From Polytrichum commune (Eukaryota > Streptophyta > Polytrichopsida > Polytrichales > Polytrichaceae), in contig OX485806.1 of assembly GCA_950295325.1 (NCBI GenBank), positions 42,842,001 through 42,906,000 of the forward strand: DNA of 64,000 nucleotides, in the 5' to 3' direction. The position numbers and the translations under genes are program-made. Shown piece by piece: positions 42,866 to 55,953 of this stretch (positions are counted from its first letter, which is position 1; each line of letters opens with the position of its first letter). The notes under the pieces were generated by a model. It searched no databases, had not been told where the DNA came from, and worked only from the letters and a program-made list of their open reading frames with translations.

Positions 42866-45800
42866 CTAGGAAGTAGGTTGTGTCAAAAGACCCCCTTCGA
42901 TGATGAGTTTGACTTCGTTGAAGCTAAATGTCGGGGCGTGAATGAACAAATTCACTTCCGGATCCAAATTGGAAACCTTGATGAAGAGGTAATACAAATG
43001 CTTACAATTCTGATAAAGATTGCGTTTGCGGCCAAACTTGGAAATCATATCCACGAAGTTCGCGCAATTGCACTCTGGAATAGAACTTACTATCACTTGG
43101 TAGATGGGTGGTTGCGGTTTTGACTTGGACTGCAGTGTGATAATGCAACCAAATCCCGGTTGAGGGATCATAGTCAACTTCAGAACGGTACCATGCATAG
43201 CTTCAGCAGAGGCAACCATCTGCCTCTGCTTTGCCGAAGGTGCGCTGTTGGATTGCCGAACAAGCTTGGACAATCTTGTGGGAGGGATGAAGTTGGGGTG
43301 TTCAGGAATAGGGATTCGAGACATATCCAGCGGGGGAGCAGAGTTGGTGAAGAGCCGAGTCGGTGTGATGCGCTCCTTTGGTGGGAGTTGAAAACCTGCG
43401 TTCTCAAGCGCGAAGATCTCCGAGCGGGTGAGGTTGGCACCAATCTTGACAGGCCAGATTGGGGGAATGGGAGGTTTCTCTTGACCATCAGAGAACGGCA
43501 TGACCCATTTCCGACGAGGGCCCTTTACGCAATGCTCTATGTCGTCGGGGTAGAAGACGAAGTCCGTGCGCTTCATCGATTGGAGTTTGTAATGATGCCA
43601 CATACCGGTGTAGGTAGGCGGAGGGACGCTCTTATTATTGGTGACGATTCTTGCAGAGCACTTCTTCTTCGTGCCCGCATGATTAGCCCAACAAGACTTC
43701 CCTGATGTATAGGGTATGCGGGCAATATGCCAAAAAGAGACATCTACTTTGGTTTCTTGCACTGCGGTGACACGATGGAAACCAAGTCCTGCAGGTGAAG
43801 GCATTTGAACCTCTTGAACAGACGGGGAACACTCCTCAATGATAGTAGGTAGGGTTTCTGGCTGAGATCGAGTGACTCGCTTACCGGGACGAGGGCGTGA
43901 GAAGTTCACGGTATCGGGGCGGTGGGTCTCGCCATCATCACCAATTGGAGTGTCAGGTCTTCGTTTCTGCGATCCAAACACCTCGGCGCCCTCAAGGTGT
44001 GGATCGCGAGTGCAAAACTCTTCCCCACCGGGCATGTCGAGCAAGACCTTCTGCAACACTGTGGGGTCGCCAGTACGCTGAGCTCGACGTTGAGCACCCC
44101 TGAGTTTGAGTTCCTCTTTGCTTGGACCATCTCCGCCAACTCCACCTTTAAGGAATGTGTAGTATGCAACAACTTGTAGGAAGGCGCGAATGTAGTCGTC
44201 CACCGTAGCCACGTATAAATCTCCACCCTTGTTGCCCGAGGCCTAAAGCCACTTGTTGTGGACGGACTCCGCAAGATTGCACGACGGCATCTCGGCCAAC
44301 TGGTCTTGAGTCAGAACCTTTTCCTGATTGGGGAGTGCAGAGGGAGTATTAGAGGGAGCACATAGAGAGGAAACTAAATCCAGTAAAAGACAATTATGAA
44401 TCATGAAGGGGATTTACCAGTTCCATGAAACCACCCCATTGAAGGTAGCGGAAGTGCCAGAAAGCAAGCCATAGCTGGAGGTGCTTGAGACCGTCCTCAC
44501 TTGTACAATTCGATGATGCCCACCAAGCCTTGATAGCTAGGTACCTAGTCTCCGCCTCTGCCATAGAGGACGCATTGCGATATTGAAGGCAAAGGTGTCT
44601 ATGTTGGTCTTGTAACTCATGCTTTATGTAGGATTTCGTATGTTTCTCGAGCGACTGTTTCCAATGGAAAAAACAAGTGCGCTCACGGCCCTCCATAGGA
44701 ACTTTGGGATCTCTTGAACCATACACAATGCGCACAGCGTTCCAATTGGCTTGCGCACTGTCCGCCATGAAGCCAATAAAGTTAGGATGCGGGATACCGT
44801 GGCGGGCCATGACATGGTTGAGGTTCTGCCAGAAGAGCACTTGGGCATCCTTATCCTCCGATTGGAAATCACAACATGAAATGGTCATGACCCGTTGATA
44901 AGTCCCATCGTAGACATGAGCGGCCATGGTGGTCCACCCTTTGACCCGCTTGACGTGATCGGACATAATCCAGGCGTTCTCAAGGTCCCCACCCGGCTGC
45001 ATCCGACGAACCAAATCCACCCCGCTTCCAGGACCAACCTCGGACATCTTGAAGACGAACACCTTGTCGACATCGTCACCTTGTCCTGGGAATTGGTTCC
45101 GTTGGACGTAGGCCCAATTGCTAACGCCTCGGAGCTTTGCGATGCCATCCATAACACCGAACCTCCGCAAAAATTTGAAAGAGGTAACCTTAGATCGAAG
45201 GTTTGGGGAATTCAACCCTCTACAGCCCTCAAACACAGGTTCGAGCTCTGTTAAGGAGAGGAGACGATGTTTCTCACTATTTTCAGAAAGGAGGAACTCA
45301 CCAACAATGTCCTTGCTGGCTTCAAGGACGATCTTGCTGTACGTGGCCTGAGGCGTACGCTCAACGTGCTCCTCGAGAAGAGCATTGATGCGCTTCCGAC
45401 TGTTTGTGCAGTCCCCAACCTTCACTGGATGTTGATGGTTTCCGATATGAATGCAGGCTCTTTGGGAGAAATTCTTCCCATGGACGTAGAAAATCTTCGC
45501 CTCGCAAAATGCAATGCATTTGGGAGGCTGTTTGCAGATCCTGCACACAAGAGTAGATCCGGATGGTACAATGCCAGAGAGAGGGAAAGGCTAAGTAGTG
45601 AAACCATCAAATTCCGTGTCGTTGACATGAGAGATACGATGGGCGCGTTGAAGGAAATCACAACAAGTGTTTTGGCATTGGAGATGGCCAACACAGGTAG
45701 AGGAACGAAATAGAAGGCCAACGTCGTTTGTAATGTTGGTGGTCTGAGTCTTTGTCCAAACATGGCCATCATATTGCTTGTCCATGCCCATGCTTTTACT

Positions 45801-46385
45801 ACCGGGTATAGAACCTAGACGACGAAGACATTGAACAATAGGTGGAGGAGGTTTGGACGTAGACGGTACGGAAGGAGATAAAGGAACATAGCGAGAAGGT
45901 GAAGGCGTTACAAAGGAATCAGAGGGAAACAAAGGAGGGGAATCATGAACATCAGCCTTCCTCATAGATACATCTTCAGTCGAAGAATCAGACAAGTCTA
46001 CAACGTTGTCTATGTCAGGCTCGGTCTTGACACTTACTACCAGAGGTGTGCTAAAGTCAGCAGTGGAAGATCGAAGAGGAGCATGGAGTTCTGTTGACAC
46101 TCCCATCTGAGAATCTGGCCAGCCCCAAACCCTTTACTTTCCTGCGCCAAGCTCCCACACTACATTGCCATTGTCAGTTACCTTGGAGGGCTCATGGAAT
46201 GTATGCACGAGCAATCCAGTATCATTGAAGATCTCACGATCTACCCATATTGTATTAACTTGAAGAGAGAACCTAATGCTAAGATGAAGCTCCGAGACAA
46301 CAACAATACCCTGTGCACCAATGGGGAAGAGAATAAGGACATCGTTGGCATTGGAACGAAGTTCGGCCATTGAGCTGGAAGCCAT
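42866..46385 (-). pseudogene. MULE-type transposase, copy 2 (several nonsense codons)
   Basis: ATG at 46385 (MASSSMAEL). Relative to copy 1 the frame is kept through in-frame stops at about 46134 (GAGK, then TAA), about 45590 (FTT, then TAG) and about 44245 (NKWL, then TAG). About 50 residues are missing near 45790. The core shows D-G-T-Y near 44910, F-M-A-D-S-A-Q near 44765 and C-F-F-H-W near 44668. A short intron (donor ATGGAACTG|GTAAATC, acceptor CCCAATCAG|GAAAAG) precedes N-L-A-E-S-V-H-N-K-W, which resembles the N-x-x-E region of MULEs. The 448-residue C-terminal frame (from about 44212) ends in a SWIM zinc finger (ECNC and NCKHLYY). It is more complete than copy 1 but not translatable as it stands. 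Confidence 0.82.
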
Positions 46386-46708
46386 GAAGGCAAAAAAACA
46401 GAAACGTAAATGCACAAAGATGCAAAGATTTATAAGGAAGAAGAATGGTGAAGACAAACGTTGTGATGTCACCATGTGCATCACCAAAGGAACAGAATTT
46501 GAGGAACTAATGTATATAAAAAAGGAGTAGGGGGAGGATGCCAAAAAGGGAAAAAAAGGGACGGCTGCCAAAAAGAGGGAAACCCTAACCCTCAAGCACT
46601 GGCAATATAAAGAACAATACAAGCAAAGGAACGAGTTATTATATGAGTGCGATGCCCTAATAGAAGAGGATAGGAGAGAGACGAGTATTGGGAAACCAGG
46701 ACGCACAC
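46386..46708. promoter_or_regulatory. Divergent promoter region, copy 2
   Basis: This separates the transposase ATG (46385, minus) from gene 1 exon 1 ATG (46709, plus). A strong TATATAAAAAAG lies at 46515-46526 in plus orientation and would suit gene 1. The arrangement is conserved with copy 1. Confidence 0.45.
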
Positions 46709-47053
46709 ATGAAGGAACCAGGAAATACTCAAGTCTCCACAGCCGATCCTGGAAGAAAGAGAAAGAAAAGAAAGGGAGGCACAAGTTTTAGCAATTCAAA
46801 ACAAAGGAAACGGAGAGAACTGAGGAAGAAGGAGCAATCCTGTACACAAGGAAGTGAGCAACCAACAGATTTGAGCAAGACGGGCGGAGAGGCAGAGACA
46901 GGGACATCTAGCAGGAACGAGGAACTGGAACGGATAGAGGAAGAACGGGAGAAGGGTGGATCACAAGAACAATCGATGGGGGAGAGCGAGCATCGAAGCA
47001 ATTCGGATTCAAGCGAATCTGAGGAGGAGACAAAGGAGGACTCAATGGGCACA
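46709..47053 (+). CDS. Gene 1 exon 1, copy 2 (basic, NLS-like)
   Basis: ATG at 46709 opens 115 codons (MKEPGNTQVSTADPGRKRKK) to the donor GGCACA|GTAAGTTT, phase 0. KRKKRKGG and KRRELRKKE match the basic block of copy 1. The Glu/Ser-rich tail ends SMGT, as SMNT in copy 1. The next coding block in phase is exon 3 at 55954, across an intron of about 8.9 kb that holds arrays and two solo LTRs. Exon 2 of copy 1 was not found here. Confidence 0.58.
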
Positions 47054-47209
47054 GTAAGTTTGGTTTAGCGTATTATGCACTAGGCTCAGATATACATTTA
47101 GGTAATTTACAAGATGGAATTTGATATTGAGTTATGTAATGTGATTCTTCATGACCAACACGTTGAATGTTGAAAGCTATTTTTTTGTTAAAGTTGGTTA
47201 GATGGGGAT

Positions 47210-49745
47210 ATACAACCGAACCCTCTCGGAAACGAGAGGGTCAACAATTATGCACCACGAATAGGGTATTGGCTAAGCACGAAGTTGTGCGGGGCCGCCA
47301 CCTCCCAAACATGGCCCATAGCAACTAGGCTTTCGGCCCATTATATTTTGGGGCAAGGTACCTAGGAAATAGAAGAGTTCGAAAATAGATGGAGGTAGTC
47401 CACCCTAGCCGACACCAAGGAACCATTGCGGCTAACCTAGTTTGTCGTTCGGAGAGAGAAGAGAGGAGGAAACCCTTGCCGACAACCTTGCGGTGTAGTG
47501 TGGAATGTGGAAGGAGCATCCACAATCCCATAGTTCGGAGAAGTTCGGCATAGACAGGTTTGATGTTTAAGCCTGCATTTTGTTTAAATAAGTGGCCATG
47601 TTTGAGGTTTCAGACTTCTAGTTGATAAGCAAGGTTCAGATTATGAGTTTCATAAGTGGCCAGTTTGCGGTTTCAGATTTGTAGTTGATAAGCAAGGTTC
47701 AGATTATGAGCCTAATAAGTGGCCAAGTTAGAGGTTTCAGATTTGTAGTTGATAAGCTAGGTTCAGATTATGAGGAAAAGAAGTGGCCATGTTTGCGGTT
47801 TCAGAGTTGTAGTTGATAAGCAAGGTTCAGATTATGAGCCTAATAAGTGGCCAAGTTAGAGGTTTCAGATTTGTAGTTGATAAGCAAGGTTCAGATTATG
47901 AGCCTAATAAGTGGCCATGTTAGAGGTTTCAGATTTGTAGTTGATAAGCAAGGTTCAGATTATGAGCCTAATATGTGGCCATGTTAGAGGGTTCAGATTT
48001 CTAGTATGTAATCTAATTCCAGATTTTTAGTCTAGTTTTGAGGTCCACTAAATGTTTGGCCAAGGGGGGGGGGACGCTCTCGATTCCGAGAGGGTGGGGA
48101 TAGTGGGGTTTCAGTGGGCCATGTGTAAGGTTTCAGCTTTGTATTTGATAAGCAAGGTTTTGATTATGAGCCTAATAAGTGGCCATGTTAGTGGTTTCAG
48201 ATTTGTAGTTAATGAGCTAGGTTCAGATTTTGAGCCTAATATGTGGCCATGTTAGAGGGTTCAAATTTCTAGTATGTAATCTAATTCCATATTTTCAGTC
48301 TAATTTTGAGGTCCACTAAATATTTGGACAAGGGGGGGGGCTCTCGTTTCCGAGGGGGTGGGGCAAGTGGTGTTTTATTGGGCCATGTTAAGGTATCAAA
48401 TTTGTAGTTAATGAACTAGGTTCAGATTTTGAGCCTAATATGTGGCCATGTTAGAGGGTTCAAATTTCTAGTATGTAAGCTAATTCCATATTTTCAGTCT
48501 TATTTTGAGGTCCACTAAATATTTGGACAGGGGGGGGACCCTCTCGATTCCGAGAGGGTGGGGTAAGTGGGGTTTTAGCGGGCCATGTGTAAGGTTTCAG
48601 CTTTGTATTTGATAAGCAAGGTTTTGATTATGAGCCTAATAAGTGGCCATGTTAGTGGTTTCAGATTTGTAGTTAATGAGCTAGGTTCAGATTATGAGCC
48701 TAATAAGTGGCCAAGTGAGAGGTTTCAGATTTGTAGTTGATAAGCTAGGTTCAAATTTTGAGCCTAATATGTGGCCATGTTAGAGGGTTCAAATTTCTAG
48801 TATGTAATCTAATTCCAGATTTTCAGTCTTATTTTGAGGTCCACTAAATATTTGGACAAGGGGGAAGGGCCTCTCGTTTCCGAGAGGGTGGGGTAAGTGG
48901 TGTTTTAGTGGGCCATGTTAATGTATCAGATTTGTAGTTAATGAGCTAGGTTCAAATTATTAGCCTAATATGTGGCCATTTTAGAGGGTTCAGATTTCTA
49001 GTATGTAAGCTAATTCCAGATTTTTCAGTCTAATTTTGAGGTCAAAAAAATATTTGGACATGGGGGGGGGGGGGCTCTCGTTTCCGAGAGGGTGGGGCAA
49101 GTGGTGTTTTAGTGGGCCATGTTAATGTATCAGATTTGTAGTTAATGAGCTAGGTTCAGATTATTAGCATAATATGTGGCCATGTTAGAGGGTTCAGATT
49201 TCTAGTATGTAAGTTAATTCCAGATTTTCAGTCTAATTTTGAGGTCGACTAAATATTTGGACAAGGGGAAAGGGCCTCTCGTTTCCGAGAGGGTGGGGTA
49301 AGTGGTGTTTTAGTGGGCCATGTTAAGGTATCACATTTGTAGTTAATGAGCTAGGTTCAGATTATTAGCCTAATATATGGCCACTTTGAGGGTTTAGATT
49401 TCTAATATGTAAGTTTATTCCAGATCTTCAGTCTAGTTTTGAGGTCCACTAAATATTTGGACAGGGGGGGGGGACCCTGTCGATTCGGAGAGGGTGGGGA
49501 TAGTGGGGTTTTAGTGGGCCATGTATAAGGTTTCAGCTTTGTATTTGATAAGCAAGGTTTTGATTATGAGCCTAATAAGTGTCCATGTTAGTGGTTTCAG
49601 ATCTGTAGTTAATGAGCTAGGTTCAGATTTTGAGCCTAATATGTGGCCATATTAGAGGGTTCAGATTTCTAGTATATACGTTAAGATCAGATTTTCAGTC
49701 TAGTTTTGAGGTCCACTAAATATTTGGACAAGGGGGGGGGGCCTC
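47210..49745. repeat. Palindrome-bearing array, intron 1 of copy 2, first family
   Basis: Units combine GTGGCCATGTTAGAGGTTTC, AGATTTGTAGTTGATAAGCA and AGGTTCAGATTATGAGCCTA, with an interspersed block GGACCCTCTCGATTCCGAGA carrying the palindrome arms CCCTCTCG and CGAGAGGG after a poly-G run. Palindromes occur about every 200-270 bp here. The family is unrelated to the copy 1 arrays apart from the palindrome arms. Confidence 0.85.
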
Positions 49746-49758
49746 TTGTTTCCGAGAG

Positions 49759-50700
49759 TGTCGCGCACCTCTCCATGAGGAGTGCCCGCAACACCATGGG
49801 CACAAGGGGGACCCCGGAGTGACACCCGGGACTTGTGACGCCATTGGTGAGAGGGACCAAGTGATCCTAAGGTGGGTGAGGGCCCCGGGCGTTTAGAACG
49901 CCTCCCACCCACAAAGACTAGGAGTCATGAGGGTAAAGCCATAAGCTATGAGTAGCTTATGGCGTCCCGATTCTAGAATGCTAAAGAACACCTCAATCTG
50001 AGGTGTGAGCTAGGAGATATGGCACTTTGAGTGGGATGCTGTCCCGGGACAGCGCCCTGGAACAGCAGGGGCCTGGGAGTGGCTCCCGGGACTGCAAAGG
50101 TTTAAACAGGCATAACTTCCTCAATACTTGCCCGAATAGGGCAAGTGAGGTGTCCATAGGGATCTACGTGAAATGTAGATGACGATAGAGTGGTTGGTTG
50201 TTAGATTCAGAGACCGCACGTGGAAGTTATGAAGGTCTGAAGCTGCAGGGAGGCTTCTAGACCCAGCGGCTAAGGGAAAATGTCTACTTGGCCCCAACTC
50301 TTGGTAGAGAGACAAAAGGGATGTTGACGGTGGGGGAGGGGCCCCGCCAAAAGTCCTAGAGGCTTATATGGGTGAGGCGGCTTTGCCGACCGACCCCCCC
50401 CCGGAGCATACTTGGCAATGTGCTCCGGGTGGTTGTAGTGTTGTCCTAGCAACACTATGACCAAGTAGGGAGTGGACTTCCATGGATGGAAGTCCACCTT
50501 AGCGATGGGTTACCTACTAAGGGGAAAGAGTCCCGAATGCATGTGTAGGAGGGTTTGGTGACCAAATATGGGATTGAAGGTCCGCGGTTTTGGGAGCTAA
50601 CCATGCATGTGCGTGGGATGTGCAGGTTAGCGCTCGGGACACTTGCTAGAGTTGGAAAGCGATTGAGCTAAGTGGAGAAAAACTAGCAAGGGTCGCGACA
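49759..50700. mobile_element. Solo LTR, 942 bp
   Basis: Termini TGTCGCGCACC and GGGTCGCGACA form a 7-bp inverted repeat (TGTCGCG/CGCGACA). An exact 5-bp duplication GAGAG (49754-49758 and 50701-50705) restores the array palindrome when the insert is removed. It has no long frame and no partner. It split the sequence right inside a palindrome arm. Confidence 0.85.
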
Positions 50701-52369
50701 GAGAGGGTGGGGTAAGTGGGGTTCTAGTGGGCCATGTTAAGGTATCAGATTTGTAGTTAATGAGCTAGGTTCAGATTTTGAGCCTAATATGTGGCCATGT
50801 TAGAGGGTTCAGATTTCTAGTATGTAAGCTCAATCCATATTTTCAGTCTAATTTTGAGGTCCACTAAATATTTGGACAAGGGGGAAAGGCCTCTTGTTTC
50901 CGAGAGGGTAGGGTAAGTGGTGTTTTAGTGGGCCATGTTAAGGTATCAAATTTGTTATTAATGAACTAGGTTCAGATTTTGAGCCTAATATGTGGCCATG
51001 TTAGAGGGTTCAGATTTCTAGTATGTAAGCTAATTCCAGATTTTCAGTCTACTTTTGAGGTCCATTAAATATTTGGCCAAGGGGGGGGACCCTCTCGATT
51101 CCGAGAGGGTGGGGATAGTGGGGTTTAGTGGGCCATGTGTAGGGTTTCAGCTTTGTATTTGATAAGCAAGGTTTTGATTATGAGCCTAATAAGTGGCCAT
51201 GTTAGTGGTTTCAGATTTGTTGTTAATGAGCTAGGTCCAGATTTTGAGTGTAATATGTGGCCATGTTAGAGGGTTCAGATTTCTAGTATATACGTTAAGA
51301 TCAGATTATGAGTCCAAGGTTTAGACCCTCTCGGAAACCAAAGGGTGGGTGTGAGGGGCCTAGGTTGAGTTCTTTGTTGTCAATAGTGGATTCTGATTTG
51401 GAGAAATGTGGAAATTTGAGGCCCTTCACTAGAATCTGATTTGTGGATAATGGGCCCATATAGGTAGTTTTGAATTATTAATGTTTAAAACATGGTCATT
51501 ATAGTAGGACAGGGACACCCTCTCGGTACCAAGAGGGTGGAGATATGTGGATTTTGGAGGCTCATGACTAGAATCTGAAATGTGGATTAAGGGCCCATAT
51601 AGGTAGTTTTGATTTTCATATGGTCAATATATGGTAAGGTTAGTTAGACTGGGACACCCTCTCTGTTCCGAGAGGGTGGTGAAATGTGGAATTTTTAGGC
51701 TCATGACTAGAATGTGATTTGTGGATATTGGGCCAATATAGGATGTATTTATTTTCATATGGTCAATATATGGTCATTATAGTAGGAAGGGGACACCTCT
51801 CGGTTCGGAGAGGGTGGAGAAATGTGGACTTTTTAGGCTCATGGCTGGAATCTGATTTGTGGATAATGGGCCCATATAGGTAGTTTTGATTTTCAAAAGT
51901 TGAATATATGGTAAGGGTAGTTAGACTGGGACACCTTCTCGGTTCCGAGAGGGTGGTGAAATGTGGAAATTTTAGGCTCATGACTAGAATCTGATTTTTG
52001 GATAATGGGCCAATATAGGATGTATTGATTTTCATATGGTCAAAATATGGTCATTATAGTAGGAAGGGGACACCCTCTCGGTCCCGAGAGGGTGGAGAAA
52101 TGTGGACTTTTTAGGCTCATGGCTAGAATCTGAAATGTGGATAGTGCGCCAATATAGGTAGTTTTGTTTTTCATTAATTCAGACTATGGTCATTATAGTA
52201 GGACATGGTCACCCTCTCGGTTCCGAGAGGGTGGTGAAATGTGGAAATTTTAGGCTCATGACTAGAATCTGATTTGTGGATAATGGGCCCATATAGTTAG
52301 TTTTGAATTAGTTAGACTGCGTGTATGTCCTCTCGGTTCCTAGAGGGGGAGAAATGTGGAAATTTGAGG
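50701..52369. repeat. Palindrome arrays, intron 1 of copy 2, first then second family
   Basis: Units of the first family run to about 51320. A second family of about 139 bp follows: AATGTGGAAATTTTAGGCTC, ATGACTAGAATCTGATTTGT, GGATAATGGGCCCATATAGG, GTAGGACAGGGACA, then CCCTCTCGGTTCCGAGAGGG. The second family is the one that fills intron 6 of this copy. Confidence 0.85.
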
Positions 52370-52374
52370 CCCAA

Positions 52375-55343
52375 TGTGAGCACAAATCCCCCTCACCCTT
52401 CAATTGCGTCCTAGTCCGGGTAAGGGTTCGTGAGCCACATTCGAATTAGCAAGTCACAAGTACAACCAAGGAAGAGATTGGGAGAAGTGGTGTGTATAAC
52501 ACCCTTTTCTTATTTCAATTCATGGAGGAGCATTTAGAAATGCTTAATCACAATACAATGTCAATGCAACGTCAATGAAACATTGAACCACTTAGGTTCC
52601 CTCACAACTAGTCTAGTTGCCTTAACCCCTCAATGTTCTACCTTTACCCACATGGAAACTCCTAAAGCTCCTACTCCCTGCACCCAATTCCACCACCCAG
52701 CCGAGCAGTAGTCCCAGATGTCCTTGTGCAAGAGGTAGGTACCGGTGTGCCCCTAGCCAGCCAATTCTCCCGGCATCTCCTCAACTTACTCACCACCTGC
52801 GACTGTCTTGCGACCGTTCCTCCTCCAGCATGAGCCGAATAAAGAACTTATTCCTCCGCAACCACCTTGCCCTCAATGCAGGAGTGCTGGAGCGACTCCC
52901 GTAATATTTGAGTTACCTGAGACTGCTGACCAATGCGGGTGCCCATGGTGGAGTGTCCGGGGAGGATGCAGAGGTCACCAGTGAGCACACCTTCTCACCC
53001 TTTAAGCCACCAATTCATGCAGACCTCCCGGTGTAGATGCCGAACTCCTGTGAAGACTCTACCTTCTCCGGCCTCAACGGTTACCTATGGAAGGACGTGG
53101 AATTCCCAATTGCATGCGACTATCCACTGGTGCGCTGCTGTCGACTCCCCCGGCTAGCTTCCTCAATCCTCCAATATCTCGGAAGCTCCTTGCGAGGCAT
53201 CTGTTCGTGTGGACTCCTCCCTGCGTTAAACCCCCACTCAACTTTAGATCATACCCAGAAGATGCATTTCACCCCAGCTCAGGACCTCCGCAGACCACCT
53301 CAACCATTCAGCGCCATTCTTCCGTGGAGCCGGGAGTATCAACTCAGCCCGGTGATGCACCCCTGCCCATGGACCACATTGAGCATCTGCTCACTATAGC
53401 TTCTTCACTCCCCCTTCGAGCCCACGTTGGGCATATGCAATGCAGCTGAAGTGACCCTCGACTGATGATTACCTGACACCATTCACACCACGCACAGACA
53501 CCTTCCCCCTCCCCCACTGTATTATTGTAGCTATTACCTACTGCCTCATCGAGTTCCCCGATCCTGGTCAAGGCCTGTTGGGTGCTTCCGCAACCAGCGT
53601 GCTCGCCAGGCGCATCTCTCTTCTCCTCTCCACCTTTCCTCTATAGCCTTTGTGCAACCTCATCTAGCCGAACCATGAGATGAGCATCTAATCACCCCTA
53701 TGTGATGCGGCAACGCCAAGAGGGGAAATGGGCGACAAAAGACAACCAACTGAAGCTAGCTGAGGACTTCCTGGATTGTTCTCTTCTCGGCCGCAACGAT
53801 GCTGCCGGCTTTGATCGATGCCGCTATCGGTTGAGATTGTCGGGCGATTCCTCCGAGTGACGGTGCAGGAACTGGGTTTGCTCCGCGCAGACCTGCTCGG
53901 CAACCTCCCTTTGAACTTGACCCCAGGTTGGCTGGCTTGCATGCCGCGCACCACTAGTAGTTCCCAGATGACTTCGGCTTTTCCGGGATGTTTAACTGAG
54001 GTCCTCTCAACCCCCCTTCGACCTTGACTTCCTTGATCCACCCGAGGTGGATTCCCTTTCCTACTATGTGAACTCGGCTGCCGAATGTGGGATTCCTACC
54101 ACCACCCTCACTTAGGCACCCACAAAAAGAACCTCGCAGCACACTCTGCCTCCCCTTCCCCTTCGGCCTTGCTGATGCACTGACGATCGGCAAGCCGTTC
54201 CAGCACCTAGCCTCCCGTAACTCCTCCCAAAAAGAACCTCATCCCTGCAATCGCTCCGTTCTCCCTTCGACCGATCCACAAGCCTCCACTCTCCTCTCCA
54301 TCAATCACTGACCGGACATTCCCTGAGTCACAACCGTTCTCTCCAAAATCTCCCAGCGCAATAGGCTTCCGCATCATGCCCTTAGTCTCTTCCCTCTAAC
54401 CCTCCTACATGCCTCGATCCTCACAGAGGCAGGGCTTCGCCCTCTTCCTCTCTCTCTCTCTTCCTTGCTACAAGCATTTTGGCAGGGCTTCGCCCTCTTG
54501 ATCCCTCTCCCCCATTTTTCTTTTCCTTCCAACATGCATAATGAGCTCTCTCCCTCCTACCTCCCGAGACCCCTCCAACCTCTACCTTTTTTTCCCGGGT
54601 TGCCCGGCATCTTTCGGGCCGCCCGAGAAAAAAAAACGGGTTAAGACCTTTTCTTTTGGCCTCTCCCCTTTTCAAACCCACTTTCTTTATTCTTCACTTG
54701 ACTTCTTCCCCCCTTAGCCTCATAGCTTAAATAAAACTCATAGATAGATAGATAGATAGATAGATAATTAGATGAGATAAAAGTCACCCACCATAATTGT
54801 TACCAAGTAATCACGCTCGCGTTGTGGTATAAGTGGTGAGTCGTTATGGTTGTGGTCACCAAGTCATGTTTCCTCGGTTGGTTGAGGGAGGGAATTTGTA
54901 CGACACTTTAAACGGTCCGGGTTCGACTCCCGTTGAGTTCGTGTGATCGTTTCATGTGTTACCCGTGACTTGGCTAGTGATTTCTAGGTAGGACATTAGT
55001 ACCCAACCAACCGGCGCTTACCCATTCTCCTGAGCTATTCATGTAACTATCGTTTAATCAATGACAGTCATCATTATGACTCCTCCTTTATTCTATTGGT
55101 TTTTCTTGGTATTCCTAAGCACGCTTTTACTAGGCTCTTCATTAAACACTCATGCCTTCACATCCCCTTTCCCTTCTAAGGTTAATTTCACTTCTAGCTC
55201 CTAATTACCTCTTAGCCTAATTTTACCAAGATTTTCAACGCCTCACCTTTCTCATCCTTTGATTAATTCCATCAAGCGTGAAATCGACGGGTTAGCCATG
55301 TTTTTGCGATTAAGATTAATGTGAGTACGATTTCGGGCTCACA
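52375..55343. mobile_element. Solo LTR, 2,969 bp
   Basis: It begins TGTGAGCAC and ends GGGCTCACA, with an exact 5-bp duplication CCCAA (52370-52374 and 55344-55348) that restores the array unit (GAGGCCCAACACTAGAATC) when removed. There is no internal retroviral gene. The interior is C/T-rich and contains a GATA repeat (about 54745-54770) and a tRNA-like block. The open frames in it carry no recognisable domain. The parent family is not seen elsewhere in the window. Confidence 0.87.
54815..54990 (+). repeat. Possible tRNA-derived SINE fragment
   Basis: GTTGTGGTATAAGTGGTGAG (about 54823-54842) resembles a Pol III A box and GGGTTCGACTCCCG (about 54917-54930) is a good B box, roughly 90 bp apart. 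That is wider than a normal tRNA gene but acceptable for a SINE head. No clear 3' tail or flanking duplication was seen. Confidence 0.35.
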
Positions 55344-55348
55344 CCCAA

Positions 55349-55620
55349 CACTAGAATCTTATATGTAATTATATAGCCTTTAAAGGTATTTCTGATTTCC
55401 GAAAGTTGAAAATATGGTCTGGTTTGTTAGACTAGGTCACCCTCTCGGTTCCGAGAGGGTGGAGAATTGTGGATTTCTAGGCTCATCACAAGAATCATAT
55501 ATGTGGTTTAAGGTTACTTTAGTAGGACAGGGACACCCTATCGGTTCCGAGATGGTGGAGAAATGGTGTTTATATGGGCTCTTCACTCTATTCTTATTTC
55601 AGATTTTCGGATTCAATAGG
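55349..55620. repeat. Palindrome array, intron 1 of copy 2, end
   Basis: Two second-family units with CCCTCTCGGTTCCGAGAGGG at about 55440 and a degraded copy at about 55537. Array sequence stops near 55620. Confidence 0.75.
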
Positions 55621-55953
55621 CTAGGTTTGAAGTGTATGGATTATTTGTATGTGTATGGAGTGCGTTGTATAAGGTTAAAGGGTGCATTTCTAAAAGGACT
55701 GGGACATCATCTCGATGTATTTTGTGCATACAGGCATCGCAGGCTTTGGCCCTTACTGTGGCGCGTGTCCAATACATGGCGGATGGGCATATTCTATTGT
55801 TGCCTCGTGAAGATTGCCATAGGGCACTGGATGACATCTCACAGGGAGAGGTGTTTGATCCGTTGAAATTCTATTGTATTTTTGTTTGCCTCTGCTTCTT
55901 GTTTGTTTCGTCTTATAGTTTTTTTCTGATGCTTCCCTCCTCTTCTTTTGTAG
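55621..55953 (+). other. Unique segment before gene 1 exon 3, copy 2
   Basis: A non-repetitive stretch with an open frame at about 55632-55866 (ATG at 55638 or so; contains LALTVARVQYMADGHILLLP). It may be an extra exon or captured sequence. I recognise no family and see no counterpart in copy 1. It ends in a pyrimidine tract and the acceptor CTTTTGTAG used by exon 3. Confidence 0.3.

Noticed and set aside
52933-54311. Several Pro/Ser-rich frames in the 3-kb solo LTR
   Set aside because: The segment has LTR termini and an exact 5-bp duplication; the frames overlap on several frames and lack domains.
54815-54990. Functional tRNA gene
   Set aside because: A and B boxes are about 90 bp apart and no cloverleaf with paired acceptor stem could be drawn by eye; kept only as a possible SINE fragment.
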